64,000 nucleotides of DNA from positions 434,001 through 498,000 of the forward strand of contig NZ_JANTEZ010000004.1 of NCBI RefSeq assembly GCF_024978135.1, read 5' to 3'. The notes under the pieces were generated by a model that ran no database searches, had not been told where the DNA came from, and worked only from the letters and a program-made list of their open reading frames with translations. Of this stretch, positions 24,090 to 32,407 are shown piece after piece. Position numbers and translations under genes: made by a program. Numbering within the stretch: the stretch's first letter is position 1; each line of letters begins with the position of its first letter. Source of the stretch: Herbiconiux gentiana (GTDB lineage: Bacteria; Actinomycetota; Actinomycetes; Actinomycetales; Microbacteriaceae).

Positions 24090-24746
24090 ATGACTGCAAC
24101 AGGACTCACCACCATCGGTTTCATCGGCGCCGGCAACATCGGCGGGCAGCTCGCGCGACTCGCCGTCGCCCACGGCTACAGCGTCGTGATCAGCAATTCT
24201 CGGGGGCCCGAGACGCTCGAGGCGCTCGTCGCCGAGCTCGGACCGCAGGCCCGGGCGGCCACCCCGGCCGAGGCCGCGAAGGCGGGCGAGCTCGTGGTCG
24301 TCACCGTGCCGCTGAAGGCGTACGAGGCGGTTCCGGTCGAGCCGCTCGCGGGCAAGACGGTGATCGACACGAACAACTACTACTTCGAGCGCGACGGGCG
24401 CATCCCGGCGCTCGACGAGGGTCGCACGACCGTGTCGCAGATGCTGCAGGAGCACCTGCCGACCTCGACCGTCGTCAAGGCGTTCAACAACATCATGGCG
24501 GCCGACCTCACCACCGACGGAGCCCCGGCCGGCACCGCCGACCGTCGCGCGCTCCCCATCGCGGGCGACGACGCGGCCGCGAAGGCGCTCGTCACCACCC
24601 TGCTCGACGAGTTCGGCTTCGACGCCGTCGACGCGGGCCCGCTCGCCGACTCCTGGCGCTTCGAGCGCGACCGCCCGGCCTACGTCGTCCGCATGACCGC
24701 CGCCGACATCCCGGCCAAACTCGCTGCAGCGGGCACCCGCCCCTGA
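24090..24746 (+). CDS. NADPH-dependent F420 reductase-like NAD(P)-binding protein
   Basis: The 218-residue Rossmann protein opens with TTIGFIGAGNIGGQLARL (GxGxxG), then ISNSRGPE for the adenosine phosphate, and contains AFNNIMAADLT, typical of the F420-dependent NADP reductase/ProC-like family. Such proteins shuttle hydride between F420 and NADP, but most actinobacterial relatives lack assigned substrates. The ATG at 24090 has only a weak ribosome site. It lies 28 bases after the MocA-like gene. The presence of F420 synthesis genes in this window makes an F420 link reasonable but not proven. Confidence 0.75.
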   Translation: MTATGLTTIGFIGAGNIGGQLARLAVAHGYSVVISNSRGPETLEALVAELGPQARAATPAEAAKAGELVVVTVPLKAYEAVPVEPLAGKTVIDTNNYYFERDGRIPALDEGRTTVSQMLQEHLPTSTVVKAFNNIMAADLTTDGAPAGTADRRALPIAGDDAAAKALVTTLLDEFGFDAVDAGPLADSWRFERDRPAYVVRMTAADIPAKLAAAGTRP

Positions 24747-24766
24747 CCCGCCCGCTCGCCACCCTG

Positions 24767-24838
24767 GCGAGCGGCCCCTCCGCACCCCCGCGCTACCCGT
24801 TCGCGAGCGGCCCCTCTGCGCCCCCGCGCTACCCGTTC
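24767..24838 (+). repeat. Two tandem copies of a 36-base repeat
   Basis: The unit begins GCGAGCGGCCCCTC and ends CTACCCGTTC; copies lie at 24767-24802 and 24803-24838 with two base differences, and decayed partial copies flank them (about 24754-24766 and 24839-24870). It fills the 3' flank of the F420-reductase-like gene. No protein or RNA function can be read from it. Confidence 0.75.
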
Positions 24839-24885
24839 GCGAGCGCCACCCGCTCCGCACCCCTCGCGAGCCCCGTCCTCCCCAC

Positions 24886-24941
24886 CGAGTGGCCACTTTC
24901 CGCCCAAAACACGCCCTTTTAGGGCGGAAAGTGACCACTCG
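24886..24941. repeat. Long intergenic palindrome with 20-base arms
   Basis: CGAGTGGCCACTTTCCGCCC at 24886-24905 and GGGCGGAAAGTGACCACTCG at 24922-24941 pair with one mismatch around a 16-base loop. The loop contains GCCCTTTTA followed by GGGC of the right arm, so an alternative inner hairpin exists. It stands alone between a catabolic-type gene and the small exported pair. It may be a terminator, a REP-like element or a protein-binding site. Confidence 0.7.
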
Positions 24942-25035
24942 CCTGGAGGAGAGGCGGCTGACTCGGAGAAGCTCGTCGCACTGAGTAACGATTGCTCAGG
25001 TCACGGGCCGGGCATGCGGACGTAGTTTCGAGCCC

Positions 25036-25386
25036 ATGAACTCCATCTCGAAACGAATCGTGTCCATGTCGGTCGGGACGATCGGTCTGACCGCACTGCT
25101 GGTCGGCGGCGTCGGCCTCGCCGCTCACGCGGAGATGACCGACCCGCCGGCCCAGGCCAACGTCGACTGGATCCCGGAAGGCCCCGTCGGGTTCAACACG
25201 ATCGGTGGCGTGCCGAACGACATGGTCGGCCTCTGGCAAATGGTCGGGATGTGGGACAGCACCTTCCACTACTCTCCGGTGAACCCCACGTCGGTGGCGA
25301 CCGGTGGAGCACTCAACCGGCTCAGCGAGTACAAAGACGGCGGATGCGCGATCACCTCGTCCCGCGTGATCACCTGCGATCGGTGA
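25036..25386 (+). CDS. Small exported protein, first of a tandem pair
   Basis: A 116-residue protein with a Sec-type signal (KR near the start, hydrophobic core TIGLTALLVGGVGLAA, probable cleavage at AHA-EM). The mature ~85 residues begin with EMTDPPAQANVDWIPE and end with two cysteines around SSRVITC. I do not recognise the family. The downstream gene encodes a paralogue with the same layout, overlapping by four bases (GTGA). Both are followed by an RpiR regulator gene on the opposite strand. A secreted peptide, inhibitor or signalling protein is possible; nothing in the sequence shows which. Confidence 0.7.
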   Translation: MNSISKRIVSMSVGTIGLTALLVGGVGLAAHAEMTDPPAQANVDWIPEGPVGFNTIGGVPNDMVGLWQMVGMWDSTFHYSPVNPTSVATGGALNRLSEYKDGGCAITSSRVITCDR

Positions 25387-25784
25387 GTAGCGGAGGCCGT
25401 CGCGGTGCGGGCTCCCGAGGAAGGGTTCCGGTCCGCCGAACGGCGTCGGGCCTCCGCCGCTGGTCGATTCTGGCGAGCGCGGCGTTCGTCGGCGTCTGCG
25501 GTGTACTCGGTCTGCCCCAGGCAGCGCAGGCCGAGATGGTCGACCCGCCCGTCCAGGCGAATGTCGACTGGATTCCCGAACCGCAGCTGAGCTTCAACAT
25601 CATCGGCGGCGTCCCGAGCTCCCTTCAGGGCAGCTGGCAGCTCGACCGCATCGACGACTCCGGGTTCTCCTACGCGCCGGTCAGCCCGAGTGGATGGGTC
25701 ACGCCGGGCCCGGTCGAGAGGTTCAACGACTACAAGGGCGGCGGGTGCTACGCCTCGGGCTTCGTGATCCGCTGTCAGAACTGA
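25383..25784 (+). CDS. Small exported protein, second of a tandem pair
   Basis: The 133-residue protein starts at a GTG at 25383 overlapping the stop of its paralogue. A long Arg/Gly-rich leader precedes a hydrophobic segment (WSILASAAFVGVCGVLG) and a probable AQA-EM cleavage site. The mature part repeats the neighbour's pattern: EMVDPPVQANVDWIPE, then NIIGGVPSS, a W-containing stretch, SYAPVSPS, DYKGGGC and a terminal RCQN with a second cysteine. The shared cysteines probably form one disulfide. Family unknown. Confidence 0.7.
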   Translation: MSSGGRRGAGSRGRVPVRRTASGLRRWSILASAAFVGVCGVLGLPQAAQAEMVDPPVQANVDWIPEPQLSFNIIGGVPSSLQGSWQLDRIDDSGFSYAPVSPSGWVTPGPVERFNDYKGGGCYASGFVIRCQN

Positions 25785-25809
25785 TTCCGGCCGCGCGGGC
25801 CAGCCCGGG

Positions 25810-26655
25810 CTAGGGCTGCTCGAGTTCGCCGAAGGCGTCGTAGAGGGTGTTGATCGCCGCGATGCGCGTGCGGCTGTCGCGGGCGTGCGCCGCGAGCGTG
25901 TTCGACGCCAGCACGTTCGCCAAGCTCATCGCGCTGGCGTAGCTGTCCAGCGGCGAGACGCTGTCGATCGGGCATTCGATCCACACGCTCGCGAACTCGG
26001 CGTAGCGGCGGGCCGACGGGTCACCGATCAGGATGACCGGCACACCCCGCGCGGCGATGCCCGCGATCATCCGCCCGAACCCCGCCGGCCGCCGACGGAA
26101 GCCCAGCACCACGGCGGTGTCACGCGCATCCTTCTCGGCGAACTCCTCGGCGAGCGTCTGGCCCGGCAGCGGGGCGAGCAGCACCGAGTCGCGTGCCTGG
26201 GCGAGCTGCTCGCGCAGGTGCACGGCGACGGGATAGCTGTTGCGGAGGCCGACCACGGTGACCGTGCGGCCGCGCACCAGCAGCGAGGTCGCCTGCTCGA
26301 GCCGCTCGGGCCCGAGCGAGTCGAGGCAGCGCCGCAGGTTCTCGACCTCGCGCACGAGATGAGCGGACAGGTCAGCCGTCGCACCGGGCGTCGCACCGCC
26401 GACGGGAACCCCCGAGGAGCGGAGCGAGCGCGCTTGCTCCCGCACCTCCTGCGCGTTCTCGAAGCCGAGACGCCGGAACAGCCGCGACACCGTCGCCTTC
26501 GAGACCCCGCTGCGCTGCGCCAGCTCGGTGCCCGAGTACACGGCCAGGTCGCTGAGGTGGTCGAGGATGAAGTCGGCCGCCCGCTGCTCCTGCGGCGAGA
26601 GCTCGCCGTAGCTGCGGTCGATCCGCTGGCCGATGTTCATCGTCTGCACGCTCAT
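25810..26655 (-). CDS. MurR/RpiR-family transcriptional regulator
   Basis: The 281-residue regulator has the RpiR N-terminal helix-turn-helix (SGTELAQRSGVSKATVSRLFRRLGF) and a C-terminal SIS domain that usually binds phosphosugars, here with TVTVVGLRNSYPVA and a later VILIGD strand. It is the last gene of the leftward unit pucG-allC-rpiR, 11 bases after allC. Relatives in purine-using actinobacteria regulate allantoin and urate genes. Evenly spaced GAAAC/GTTTC boxes upstream of pucG and of the acetamidase gene are candidate sites for it. Confidence 0.88.
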   Translation of the reverse strand: MSVQTMNIGQRIDRSYGELSPQEQRAADFILDHLSDLAVYSGTELAQRSGVSKATVSRLFRRLGFENAQEVREQARSLRSSGVPVGGATPGATADLSAHLVREVENLRRCLDSLGPERLEQATSLLVRGRTVTVVGLRNSYPVAVHLREQLAQARDSVLLAPLPGQTLAEEFAEKDARDTAVVLGFRRRPAGFGRMIAGIAARGVPVILIGDPSARRYAEFASVWIECPIDSVSPLDSYASAMSLANVLASNTLAAHARDSRTRIAAINTLYDAFGELEQP

Positions 26656-26666
26656 CGCTCGCCCGC

Positions 26667-28028
26667 TCAGACGCCCGAGCCCGAGGAGCCCGACGACCCC
26701 GACGACTCACCCGAGAACGACGCAGCCACCGCCAGCACCGCCGCCTCGAACGCATCGATCGTCGCCGCCACGTCGGCCTCGGTCACGTGCTCGGCCGGAT
26801 TGTGGCTCACCCCGCCCTCGCAGCGCACGAAGAGCATCCCGATCTCGGTGATCGCCGCGATCGCCATCGCGTCGTGCCCCGCCTTCGAGAACAGCGACAT
26901 CGGCCGCCGGTCGCCGGTCGAGCGGATGCCCTCCCCCACCGCCGCCCGCAACCGCGCACTGCACTCCGCGGCCGGCGCCGAGTGCGTCTCGATGCTTTCC
27001 CACGACAGCCGCCGCTGCCGGCAGATGTCGGTCAGCATGTCCTGGATGACCGTCCAGATCCGGTCCCGCTCGCTGTCGTATTCGCCCCGCAGGTCGAGGC
27101 TGAACTCCACCTCGCCCGGGATGACGTTGACCGCCCCCGGCGACACCTGCAGGTGCCCGACGGTGGCGATGAGCTGCGCCGAGCGGGCGATCCGCTCGAT
27201 CGCGAGGATCGCGTCCGCCGCCCCCGCGAGCGCGTCGCGCCGCCGCTCGTAGGGGGTGCCCGAGTGCCCGGCCCGCCCGGTGATGGTGATCAGGAACCGC
27301 CGCGCCCCGGCGATCGACGACACGATCCCGAGCGCCTTGCCCTCGTCTTCGAGGTAGGGCCCCTGCTCGATGTGAGCTTCGAGGTACCCCACGAAGTCCT
27401 CGGGGCGCCGTGCGGCATCCTGAACCCGCGCCGGGTCGAGCCCGAAGTCGAGGAACGCCTGGTGCAGGCTCACCCCGTGCTCGTCGAGCAGCTCCCACCA
27501 CGCGGGGTCGAAGGTGCCGGCGTAGGCGCGCGAGCCGATCAGAGCCCGCCCGAACCGGGTGCCCTCCTCGTCGGCGAACGCCACCACCTCGAGGGCGAAC
27601 GGCAGCCGCCGACCAGACGAGCGGATGCGCTGCACCACCGCGATGGCCGTCAGCACCCCGAGGATGCCGTCGTACTTCCCCGCCCGCGGCACCGTGTCGA
27701 GGTGCGAACCGAGCAGCAGCGCCGGGAGCCCCGGCTCGGCACCCTCGAGGCGGCCGCATTGGTTGCCGGCGGCGTCCTGCCAGGTGGTCATGCCGGCGTC
27801 CTGCATCCAGGTGGCGGCGAGGGCGTTGACGGCGGCGTGCCCGGGCGAGAGGTTGACGCGCTGGATCAGGCCGCCCGGCAGCGACGAGTGCGTCGCGAGC
27901 AGGTCGCAGCGCTCGAGCACGACGGAGGCCGTGGTGTCGGCCGGCACCTCGCGCGCTGCGCCGGCGCCGGGTCCGGCAGCACCCGGCGAGCGGCCGGCAC
28001 CGTCACCCGGTGCACCGACCCCCGTCAC
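26667..28028 (-). CDS. allC: Allantoate amidohydrolase (M20 family)
   Basis: The 453-residue enzyme has the M20 dimetal site: H109-x-D111 in GSHLDTV, D120, E154 and E155 in FADEEGTRF, with the later HIEQGP and GHSG motifs. It should hydrolyse allantoate to ureidoglycine, CO2 and ammonia; the family also includes N-carbamoyl-amino-acid hydrolases. Its position after PucG aminotransferase, which uses ureidoglycine, strongly favours allantoate. The first ~30 residues are a Gly/Ala/Pro-rich extension. Its start overlaps the pucG stop by four bases. Confidence 0.9.
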   Translation of the reverse strand: MTGVGAPGDGAGRSPGAAGPGAGAAREVPADTTASVVLERCDLLATHSSLPGGLIQRVNLSPGHAAVNALAATWMQDAGMTTWQDAAGNQCGRLEGAEPGLPALLLGSHLDTVPRAGKYDGILGVLTAIAVVQRIRSSGRRLPFALEVVAFADEEGTRFGRALIGSRAYAGTFDPAWWELLDEHGVSLHQAFLDFGLDPARVQDAARRPEDFVGYLEAHIEQGPYLEDEGKALGIVSSIAGARRFLITITGRAGHSGTPYERRRDALAGAADAILAIERIARSAQLIATVGHLQVSPGAVNVIPGEVEFSLDLRGEYDSERDRIWTVIQDMLTDICRQRRLSWESIETHSAPAAECSARLRAAVGEGIRSTGDRRPMSLFSKAGHDAMAIAAITEIGMLFVRCEGGVSHNPAEHVTEADVAATIDAFEAAVLAVAASFSGESSGSSGSSGSGV

Positions 28029-29263
28029 GCCCCTGCCCCCTCGTACACGCCGTACGCCGCCTCGACGGCCGCCCCCGGCGTGCCCGCCGCCCCGTGCCGC
28101 CGCAGCACCTGCTCCAGCGCGGCGAGCGTCGTCAGCACCGCATCCTTCCGCGCGTTGTACCCCATCGTCCCGATGCGCCAGACCTTGCCGTGCAGCGGCC
28201 CGAACGAGGTGCCGATCTCGATCCCGAAGTCCTCGAGCATCTCGCCGCGCACCGCGTCTCCGACGACCCCGTCGGGGATCCGCACCGCGACCACGTTGTT
28301 CATCTTCGCCGCGGGGTCACCGAACACCGTCAGCCCGAGACCCTGCACGCCGGCGAGCATGGCGGCCCCGTGCATCCGGTGCCTCTCGATCGTGGCGTCG
28401 AGCCCCTCTTCGACGATGATGCGGGCGCACTCGCGCGCCCCGTAGAGCATCGTGGTGGCCTCGGTGTGGTGGTTCAGGCGCTTCTCTCCCCAGTAGTCGA
28501 AGATCATGGCGAGGTCGAAATAGTTCGAGCGGATGCGCGACTCACGGATCTCGTCGCTCGACCCCGCGATGCCGGCCTCGATGCTCTTGCGCGACTCGAT
28601 GCGCTCGACGGCCTTCGCCGAGAACGTCGCCGGCGCCGACCCGGACGGCCCCCCGAGGCACTTCTGCAGCCCCGCCGTCACGGCGTCGAGGCCGAGGGCG
28701 TCCGCGTCGAAGGGGTTGCCCGCGAGCGACGCGGTGACGTCGGTGTAGAAGAGCACGCCGTGCTTGGCGCAGAGCTCGCCGAGACCCTCGAGCGGCTGGG
28801 CGAGCGTGGTGCTGGTGTCGCCGTGCACGACGGCGAGGAGGGCGGGCTTGACGCGCACGATCGCGCTCTCGATCTCGCTCTCGGTGAAGACCGTACCCCA
28901 CTCGCGCTCGATCACGTGCACCTCGGCGCCGGCGCGCTCGGCGATCTCGCGCAGCAGATGCCCGAAGCGGCCGAACACCGGCACGAGCACGCGGTCGCCG
29001 GGGGCGACGAGCGACAGGATGGCCGCCTCGATGCCCGCGCGCGAGGTGCCGTCGATCAGCAGCGTCTGCTCGTTGGCCGTGCGGAAGACCTGCCGGTACA
29101 GCCCCATGGTCTCGGTCATGTACGCCGTCATCGCGGGATCGTACTGGCCGACGAGCTGCGCCGACATGGCGCGCAGCACGCGCGGGTCGGCGTTGATCGG
29201 GCCGGGGCCCATGAGCAGGCGCGGGGGCGGGTTGATCGGCAGCAGGGCGGGCGGCGTGCTCAT
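28025..29263 (-). CDS. pucG: Ureidoglycine-glyoxylate aminotransferase
   Basis: The 412-residue class V aminotransferase carries D175 (YTDVTAS) and the PLP-binding K201 (GLQKCLGG), and opens with the family motif LLMGPGPIN. In this setting, between allantoate hydrolysis and purine regulation, it should transfer the amino group of ureidoglycine to glyoxylate, giving oxalurate and glycine. The ATG at 29263 follows GAGGAG, and an upstream in-frame ATG at 29320 falls in the control region and is rejected. It starts the pucG-allC-rpiR unit. Confidence 0.9.
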   Translation of the reverse strand: MSTPPALLPINPPPRLLMGPGPINADPRVLRAMSAQLVGQYDPAMTAYMTETMGLYRQVFRTANEQTLLIDGTSRAGIEAAILSLVAPGDRVLVPVFGRFGHLLREIAERAGAEVHVIEREWGTVFTESEIESAIVRVKPALLAVVHGDTSTTLAQPLEGLGELCAKHGVLFYTDVTASLAGNPFDADALGLDAVTAGLQKCLGGPSGSAPATFSAKAVERIESRKSIEAGIAGSSDEIRESRIRSNYFDLAMIFDYWGEKRLNHHTEATTMLYGARECARIIVEEGLDATIERHRMHGAAMLAGVQGLGLTVFGDPAAKMNNVVAVRIPDGVVGDAVRGEMLEDFGIEIGTSFGPLHGKVWRIGTMGYNARKDAVLTTLAALEQVLRRHGAAGTPGAAVEAAYGVYEGAGA

Positions 29264-29282
29264 CGGTCTCCTCGAAAAGTCT

Positions 29283-29329
29283 GTTTCGTCACCTCCCATC
29301 CTACGAAACGCGTGTTTCACCCGTGTTTC
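29283..29329. promoter_or_regulatory. GAAAC/GTTTC boxes upstream of pucG
   Basis: GTTTC or its complement occurs at 29283-29287, 29305-29309, 29314-29318 and 29325-29329, with offsets of 22, 9 and 11 bases. The middle two form an inverted GAAACGCGTGTTTC. They sit in the 88-base gap upstream of pucG. Similar boxes occur upstream of the acetamidase gene. The RpiR protein encoded in this unit is the likeliest binder. Confidence 0.6.
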
Positions 29330-29351
29330 GGGGGACGTGCCCAGCGCCGTT

Positions 29352-31082
29352 CTACGCGAGGTCGGACGCCAGGTCGATCAGGGCGAGGTCGGAGCCGCGC
29401 GGGCCGACGAGGCAGAGGCCGAGCGGGGCGGTGCCGCCGGGGGCGGGCACGTGCAGCAGCGGCGCCGAGAGCGCGGGGTAGCCGCCGGTGCCGGCGACGG
29501 CGGTCATCCGCAGGGTGGCGGCGCGCACGGCCGCGATGGTCTCGGCCGAGGCGTCGAGCGGGGGCGCCGCCGACGAGGCCGACGGCAGCAGCAGCACCCG
29601 CCCGTCGAGCGCCGCGTCGAACCGCTGCCGCGCCTGCCGCAGCACCTCGCGGGCGTCGAGCTCCTGGCCGGGGGTGATCGCGGCGGCGACCTCGAAGCGC
29701 TCGGCGACGTCGGCGCCCACGGCTCCCGGATGCGCGGCCACCCACGCCCCGTCCGCCCGCCACGCCTCGGCGCCCTGCACCGTGCGGAACGCGGCGAACA
29801 CCTCGTCGAGCCCCCCGAGCTCCACCTCGACGACCGCTCCCCCGAGCCCTGCCACGAACGCCCGGAACGCGTCCGCAACCTCGGGCGCGCACCCCTCGAG
29901 CAGCTCGGGCGCCGCGACGAGCCCCGCCCGCAGCGCGGTAGCCGCGCCCTCGGTTGCGGGGAGCGTCGCCGCGGCGGCCGCGCGGAGCGTGGGCGCGTCG
30001 CGCGTCAGCCAGCCGACCGTGTCGAACGAGGGTGCGAGCGGCAGCAGGCCCCGCGTGCTCACGGCGCCGTGCGTGGTGCGCAGCCCCCACAGCCCCTGGT
30101 ACGAAGCGGGCACGCGGATCGACCCGGCCGTGTCCGTCGCCAGGCCGATGCTCGCCTGGCCGAGCGCCACCGCGGCGGCCGGCCCGCTCGACGACCCCCC
30201 GGGGATCGCCCCGGGCACCGCCGGGTTCGGCGGCGTCCCGTAGTGCGTGTTCCGCCCCGCGATGCTGTACGCGAACTCGTCGGTCTGCGCGATGCCCTGC
30301 ACGGCCGCGCCGGCGGCCCGCAGCGCGGCCACCGCGTCGGCGTCGACGGATGCCCGCCCCGCCTCCGCGAGGAACACCGGGTTGCCCGCCCCCACCGCGT
30401 ACCCCGCGACGTCGAACAGGTCCTTCACCGCCACCGTCATCCCGTCGAGCGGCCGCGCGCCGAACGAGCCGACCAGCGGCCCCGCGCCCGACGCACCGAC
30501 CAGCGAACCCGCGCCCGATGCAGCGGCCAACGAACCCGCGCCCGACGCACCGGCCAGCGGCCCCGAGTCGGACACGGCGGCCGAGCTGCCGGTGGCGGCC
30601 GGAACCGGCGCCGGCGGCACGAGCGGCGCCCCCGCCACCCGCCAGACCGAGCGGTTGAGCGCGGGCGGGGCGCCGGTGACGTGGGCGGCTCCGATCGTCC
30701 AGGTGCCGTCGGGCGAGCGCTGCCAGAGCTGCGTCTGCAGCCCCGTCCCGCCGGCGTCGAAGGCGCTGACGGACACGATCAGTGCCGCATCCGGAGCCAC
30801 CACCCGCACGTGCAGCTCGACGATGCGCCGCGGCGCCACCCCGCCCCGCAGCCCGCGGAACGCCGCGATGCGCTCGTGCCCCACGAGCAGCCCGTTCGCA
30901 TCGCCCCGCAGCGTGGCGCCGCCCGGCGCGAACGACCCGTCGAGCGCCTCGAGGTCATTCGTCATCAACGCCGCCTCGTATGCCCGGAACGCCCCCACCA
31001 GCGCCTCGAGCTCGCCCGCGGGCAGCACCCCCACCATCGACGTGACGTCAGCGGGAAGCCCCGCACCCACCGGCTCAGCCAC
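29352..31082 (-). CDS. AtzH-like domain fused to amidase
   Basis: The 576-residue protein begins with a nuclear-transport-factor-2-like AtzH domain (LEALVGAFRAYEAALMTNDLEAL to about residue 135) and continues with an amidase-signature enzyme. The catalytic triad is visible: Lys in VAVKDLFD, Ser in GGSSSGPAAA, and the nucleophile Ser in TDTAGSIRVPA. A linker of 9-residue GASGAGSLV-type repeats joins the halves, encoded by 27-base DNA repeats at 30471-30571. In cyanuric acid degradation, AtzH and AtzE are separate proteins, so this fusion suggests breakdown of a biuret, urea or carboxylated amide. Start GTG at 31082 overlaps the acetamidase stop by eight bases. Confidence 0.83.
   Translation of the reverse strand: MAEPVGAGLPADVTSMVGVLPAGELEALVGAFRAYEAALMTNDLEALDGSFAPGGATLRGDANGLLVGHERIAAFRGLRGGVAPRRIVELHVRVVAPDAALIVSVSAFDAGGTGLQTQLWQRSPDGTWTIGAAHVTGAPPALNRSVWRVAGAPLVPPAPVPAATGSSAAVSDSGPLAGASGAGSLAAASGAGSLVGASGAGPLVGSFGARPLDGMTVAVKDLFDVAGYAVGAGNPVFLAEAGRASVDADAVAALRAAGAAVQGIAQTDEFAYSIAGRNTHYGTPPNPAVPGAIPGGSSSGPAAAVALGQASIGLATDTAGSIRVPASYQGLWGLRTTHGAVSTRGLLPLAPSFDTVGWLTRDAPTLRAAAAATLPATEGAATALRAGLVAAPELLEGCAPEVADAFRAFVAGLGGAVVEVELGGLDEVFAAFRTVQGAEAWRADGAWVAAHPGAVGADVAERFEVAAAITPGQELDAREVLRQARQRFDAALDGRVLLLPSASSAAPPLDASAETIAAVRAATLRMTAVAGTGGYPALSAPLLHVPAPGGTAPLGLCLVGPRGSDLALIDLASDLA
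30471..30571 (-). repeat. 27-base in-frame tandem repeat in the amidase linker
   Basis: Three near-copies of a 27-base unit (30471-30497, 30498-30524, 30525-30551), plus a partial fourth, encode GASGAGSLV-like nonapeptides. Being a multiple of three, copy-number change would alter linker length without breaking the frame. Confidence 0.8.
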
Positions 31083-32178
31083 GGCGCACCCCCGCGAAGT
31101 CCGCGACGCGGATGCGCGCGTGCACACCCTTCACGATGTCGACCACCTGCGAGATGTCGAAGTCGGTGGCGGCGCTGAGGTAGGCGTAGGCGAGCGCGCG
31201 GTCCATGCCGTACCGCGCCTCCAGCAGCCCGAGCGCAGCGCGCACGCAGTTCTGCACAGCGACGTCGAGGTCCTCGTCGAGGCCCGTCGGCACCAGGAAC
31301 TCCGAGGTCTCGGCCAGCGGCCCGGCCAGCGCCCCGAACGACTCCACGGCGACCGCCTGCGGAACCACCTCGAACCGCACCGTCACCCGCAGCGACGCCT
31401 CCATCGCGGTCAGCGCCACCTCGCCGTCACCCTGCGCGAAGTGCGGATCGCCCACGTACGCCAGCGCCCCCGGCACCTGCACCGGCAGGTACAGCGACGA
31501 GCCGACGGTGAGCAGGTTGATGTCGATGTTGCCGCCGTGGGCCCCGGGCGGCACCGAGTGCGGCCTCGACGAGCCCGCCACCGCGACCCCCATGATGCCG
31601 AGGAACGGCCGAAGCGGGAACCGCACCGAGCGCTCCCCGCCCGGCACGAGCGGCAGCGTGCCCCACTCTGCGCCGTCGAGCCCGTCCGCGACCTCGGCGA
31701 ACACGCTCACCGAGCCCTGCGACTCCGGCATCTCCCCGACCAGGGCACCCTTGCCGTGCCGGTTCGAGATCACGCCGTAGGGCACGCGCGGGGTCGTCTC
31801 GAGCACGGTCATCTTCAGCAGGTCGCCCGGCTGCGCCCCGCGCACCGCGACGGGCCCGGTGACGACGTGGGGGCCGTCGGCCGTCGAGCGCGGGTACGCG
31901 GAGGCCGCCAGCGCCACAGCGTCGTCGAGCACGAACGAGCGGTCGACCCCGTTCGCGGCGAAGAAGGCGACCGGGTCGCGACCCTGGTCCTCCAGGATGC
32001 CCTCGTGGCTCAGCGTGTCGATCGTCACGTCGGTGCCCGAGTCGATCGTCAGCACGGGCTGGTCGGTCGCGCAGGGCAACCGCCCCCAGAGCACGTGCGA
32101 GAGGCTCGCGGCCAGGTACTCGGTGGCGCGGATCTCGCCCGCGCCGGGCTGCAGGGCCGCCGTCATCGACATGCGCAT
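31075..32178 (-). CDS. Acetamidase/formamidase family protein
   Basis: The 367-residue protein matches FmdA/AmdA: LTIDSGTDVTIDTLSHEG, then VTGPVAVRGAQPGDLLKM, and the conserved glycine/proline-rich HSVPPGAHGGNIDINLL with the HFAQGDGEV motif. These enzymes release ammonia from short amides such as formamide or acetamide. It is translationally coupled to the AtzH-amidase fusion (8-base overlap), so the two likely act in sequence on one amide compound. The first gene of its transcript, it is divergent from a DUF1275 membrane protein. Confidence 0.88.
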   Translation of the reverse strand: MRMSMTAALQPGAGEIRATEYLAASLSHVLWGRLPCATDQPVLTIDSGTDVTIDTLSHEGILEDQGRDPVAFFAANGVDRSFVLDDAVALAASAYPRSTADGPHVVTGPVAVRGAQPGDLLKMTVLETTPRVPYGVISNRHGKGALVGEMPESQGSVSVFAEVADGLDGAEWGTLPLVPGGERSVRFPLRPFLGIMGVAVAGSSRPHSVPPGAHGGNIDINLLTVGSSLYLPVQVPGALAYVGDPHFAQGDGEVALTAMEASLRVTVRFEVVPQAVAVESFGALAGPLAETSEFLVPTGLDEDLDVAVQNCVRAALGLLEARYGMDRALAYAYLSAATDFDISQVVDIVKGVHARIRVADFAGVRRG

Positions 32179-32306
32179 CCGTTCTCGTGCCCGGTCGGGT
32201 GGAGCTGGCGGCGGGCCCCGGGGCGGCCGCCGACCCCCCGAGGCTATCGCCGTTTGCGGCCCGCTTCCCCGAGCGGATAGCGTTCAGGAGCACTGTTTGC
32301 ACGGCC

Positions 32307-32354
32307 GAAACCGGCTTTTACACCCGCGAAACATGCACCCCCTCGGCGTGAAAC
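32307..32354. promoter_or_regulatory. Three phased GAAAC boxes upstream of the acetamidase gene
   Basis: GAAAC occurs at 32307-32311, 32328-32332 and 32350-32354, at 21- and 22-base intervals, that is two helical turns apart on one face of the DNA. They lie in the 229-base divergent region between the acetamidase and DUF1275 genes, which has no other readable gene. The motif matches that upstream of pucG. Confidence 0.55.
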
Positions 32355-32407
32355 AGCGCCGCGCCGACCCCACCACCCGACCGCCCCACCGACCGACGGG
32401 ACCAACC

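Noticed and set aside
24767-24838. CRISPR array
   Set aside because: Only two contiguous 36-base copies with no spacers and no cas genes.
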